Below, piece by piece: positions 62,279-64,000 of a stretch of DNA of 64,000 bases (its first letter is position 1; the number at the start of each line of letters is the position of its first letter). Source of the DNA: Cordylochernes scorpioides (Eukaryota; Arthropoda; Arachnida; Pseudoscorpiones; Chernetidae). The stretch covers positions 53,581,921 to 53,645,920 of the forward strand of contig CP092870.1 in the NCBI GenBank assembly GCA_030710605.1, written 5' to 3'. A program made the translations under genes and the position numbers. The notes below the pieces were generated by a model that ran no database searches, was not told the origin of the DNA, and worked only from the letters and a program-made list of their open reading frames with translations.

Positions 62279-64000
62279 TTAGAATGGCAGAAGTGCAATC
62301 TTCGAGATGGGTCTTATTAGATAATGTTGTTTCTCTGTTTGAAGTTCCACAACTCGGACATTGCCATCCGCTCCAGGTGACACCTTGGTGATGCGGCCAA
62401 GGCTCCACTGCATTGAAGGCATAGGAAAGTCTTTTACCAACACCAAATCTCCAACCTTCAGGTTGGAAGAGGGTTTTTTCCACTTGGACTGTTGTTGCAG
62501 ATTGTTTAGATATTCCCTGGACCATCTTTGCCAGAAAACATCTCTGGCCTTTTGAATTAATTTCCATCTAGTTAAGTAGTTGTCATTAGGGTGATAACTG
62601 GGCTCTGGGAGTGCTGTTAATGGTCTTCCAATCAAAAAATGTCCTGGAGTGAGAGGGTTGAAATCATTTGGATCCGAACTCATCGGATACAACGGGCGAG
62701 AATTCAAGCACGCTTCAATTTGACTTGTCAGAGTATTGAGTTCTTCAAAATTTAAAACTGCAGATTTTAAACACCTTAGGAGATGATACTTCAATGATTT
62801 AATTCCTGCTTCCCAAATGCCGCCGAAGTTTGGAGCAGATGGAGGTATAAAATCCCAAGTGATGTGTTCATTAGCAACATAACTTTGAATTGAAGAATCC
62901 TTTACAAGTTGATGTATATTATTCAAAATATTCTTAGCTCCTTCAAAATTAGTAGCGTTGTCGGTGAAAATATCAGAGGGTTTTCCTCGACGAGAGATGA
63001 ATCTTCTAAAAGCAGCGAGGAAGGCAGGGGTTGACAGATCTGAAACTATCTCAAGGTGAATAGCCTTCGTTGAGAAACAAATGAATAATGCTATATATGA
63101 TTTTAATGTTACTTTTGTTCTTATGACATTAGGTTTAGTTATAAATGGTCCTGCGAAGTCTATTCCTGTTTTGCTAAAAGGGCTTGAGGGTATGATTCTA
63201 TGGATAGGCAGATCTTCCATGATTTGTTTTGACACTTGGCGTTTCGTCTTGAAACATGTCATGCAACGATTAAAGAGCCTTTTTACTAGAATTCTACCGG
63301 ATGGAATCCAGTACTTTTGTCGGATGGCACACAGAGTTAATTGGAGACCAGAATGAAGATGCTCTACGTGGAATTGTTGAACAATCAATTCTGTAACAAA
63401 ATGGTTGTGAGGAAGAATTATTGGATGCTTCTCATTGAATTGCAGGTTGGATTTGCGCAGTCGACCTCCTACACGTAGAATTCCTGATGAATCAATAAAT
63501 GGGTTTAAGGATAAAAGTTTTGAGTTTGATGGTAGTACTTTGCTTTGATTACAACATTGAATATCAGTTTTAAATTCTGAACTTTGGATGATTTGAATAA
63601 GAGTTCGAATTGAATTATCGAGCTCATTAGAGGACAATTCTTTGTGTTTTATTTTGTCGCTGCTGTGTTTAGCATTGTGGATAAATCTTAGGAGCCATGC
63701 CGTAACTCTGCTCAGCTTCCTGAATGTTGAGAATTTAAAAATAAAGTCTATAATAGGACAAGTAGTGAAATGAACAATCGGAACAGTCTTTCTTTTTTCA
63801 TCACAAACTTCTTTTGGAAGTTCATATGTGATTGGCAGCGGATCTTGTAAACTTGAGTTTGATAGCCAATCAGGACCATTCCACCAAAGTGAATGGTTTA
63901 CTAGCTCTGAAGAAGTTATACCTCTGGAGGCGCAATCTGCAGGATTATCCTTGGTAGACACATAGTACCAAGAAGATTGCAGAGTTAGTCGCTGAATTTC
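62279..64000 (-). CDS. BEL/Pao Pol: RNase H end and integrase (partial, open)
   Basis: The frame is open from the window edge to the stop at 62,279, about 573 codons; the true start lies outside. RNase H end: WYYVSTKDNPADCASRGITS and HSLWWNGPDWL. Integrase zinc finger: HVEHLHSGLQLTLCAIRQKY and NRCMTCFK (HHCC). DDE core: TGIDFAGPF, IFTDNATNFEGA and FGGIWEAGIKSLKYHLL, all three acidic residues present. C-terminal DUF5641-type region: LTPGHFLIGRPLTALPEPSY, TRWKLIQKARDVFWQRWSRE and LKVGDLVLVKDFPMPSMQW. With an adjacent PPT and LTR this half looks functional. A different lineage from BEL/Pao element 1. Confidence 0.92.
   Translation of the reverse strand, partial: EIQRLTLQSSWYYVSTKDNPADCASRGITSSELVNHSLWWNGPDWLSNSSLQDPLPITYELPKEVCDEKRKTVPIVHFTTCPIIDFIFKFSTFRKLSRVTAWLLRFIHNAKHSSDKIKHKELSSNELDNSIRTLIQIIQSSEFKTDIQCCNQSKVLPSNSKLLSLNPFIDSSGILRVGGRLRKSNLQFNEKHPIILPHNHFVTELIVQQFHVEHLHSGLQLTLCAIRQKYWIPSGRILVKRLFNRCMTCFKTKRQVSKQIMEDLPIHRIIPSSPFSKTGIDFAGPFITKPNVIRTKVTLKSYIALFICFSTKAIHLEIVSDLSTPAFLAAFRRFISRRGKPSDIFTDNATNFEGAKNILNNIHQLVKDSSIQSYVANEHITWDFIPPSAPNFGGIWEAGIKSLKYHLLRCLKSAVLNFEELNTLTSQIEACLNSRPLYPMSSDPNDFNPLTPGHFLIGRPLTALPEPSYHPNDNYLTRWKLIQKARDVFWQRWSREYLNNLQQQSKWKKPSSNLKVGDLVLVKDFPMPSMQWSLGRITKVSPGADGNVRVVELQTEKQHYLIRPISKIALLPF

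Overview
The window looks like AT-rich, intron-free intergenic DNA from an arthropod, probably an insect or arachnid. This rests on the mix of mobile elements: Gypsy, Copia and BEL/Pao retrotransposons, mariner and Tc1 transposons, R1-like, Tx1/L1-like and RTE-like LINEs, and tRNA-derived SINEs. I found no convincing host gene, rRNA, functional tRNA or CRISPR. The sequence does not fix the species. Almost everything recognisable is a transposable element, an element relic or a tandem array.

Layout. 1-5.2 kb: a dispersed AT-rich repeat, a multi-frameshift relic of a multicopy arthropod protein family (1568-3227) and a dead mariner (about 3990-5160). 5.2-10.7 kb: a decayed Gypsy element on the minus strand, interrupted by a probable solo LTR and by two near-identical 150-bp direct repeats. 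10.7-16.6 kb: dispersed repeat, fold-back elements, SINE, LINE and Gypsy crumbs. 16.6-21.5 kb: a second copy of the same Gypsy family on the plus strand. 21.5-24 kb: a 5'-truncated GC-rich Tx1/L1-like LINE (minus). 24-27 kb: a 36-bp satellite. 27.9-34.6 kb: a SINE, a perfect-TIR pogo-type MITE, an RTE-like tail, a degenerate 62-bp array, fold-back MITEs and a mariner fragment. 34.8-37.3 kb: a 25-bp satellite with a 1,000-bp higher-order duplication. 37.3-42.8 kb: MITEs, LINE and SINE ends and a 123-bp array.

42,829-47,509: a structurally complete Copia element (minus) with LTRs, 5-bp target duplication, PBS and PPT but a broken pol. 48-50.8 kb: a LINE fragment and an internally deleted BEL/Pao element. 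50.9-51.9 kb: an unrecognised coding relic of about 300 codons. 52.1-54 kb: an almost perfectly palindromic MITE, then a Tc1-like transposon with TIRs, TA duplications and an intact 343-codon transposase. 55.4-59.4 kb: an R1-like LINE with EN and RT, frameshifted. 59.6-61.1 kb: SINE heads and two more arrays. 61.85-64 kb: the 3' LTR and an open RNase H/integrase frame of a second, better preserved BEL/Pao element that runs off the window.

The genes do not form a pathway. They are independent mobile elements, nested and decayed to different degrees. The best candidates for present or recent activity are the Tc1 element, the 3' half of the second BEL/Pao element and, by LTR similarity, the Copia insertion. 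All identifications come from motif recognition by eye; no database search was run.
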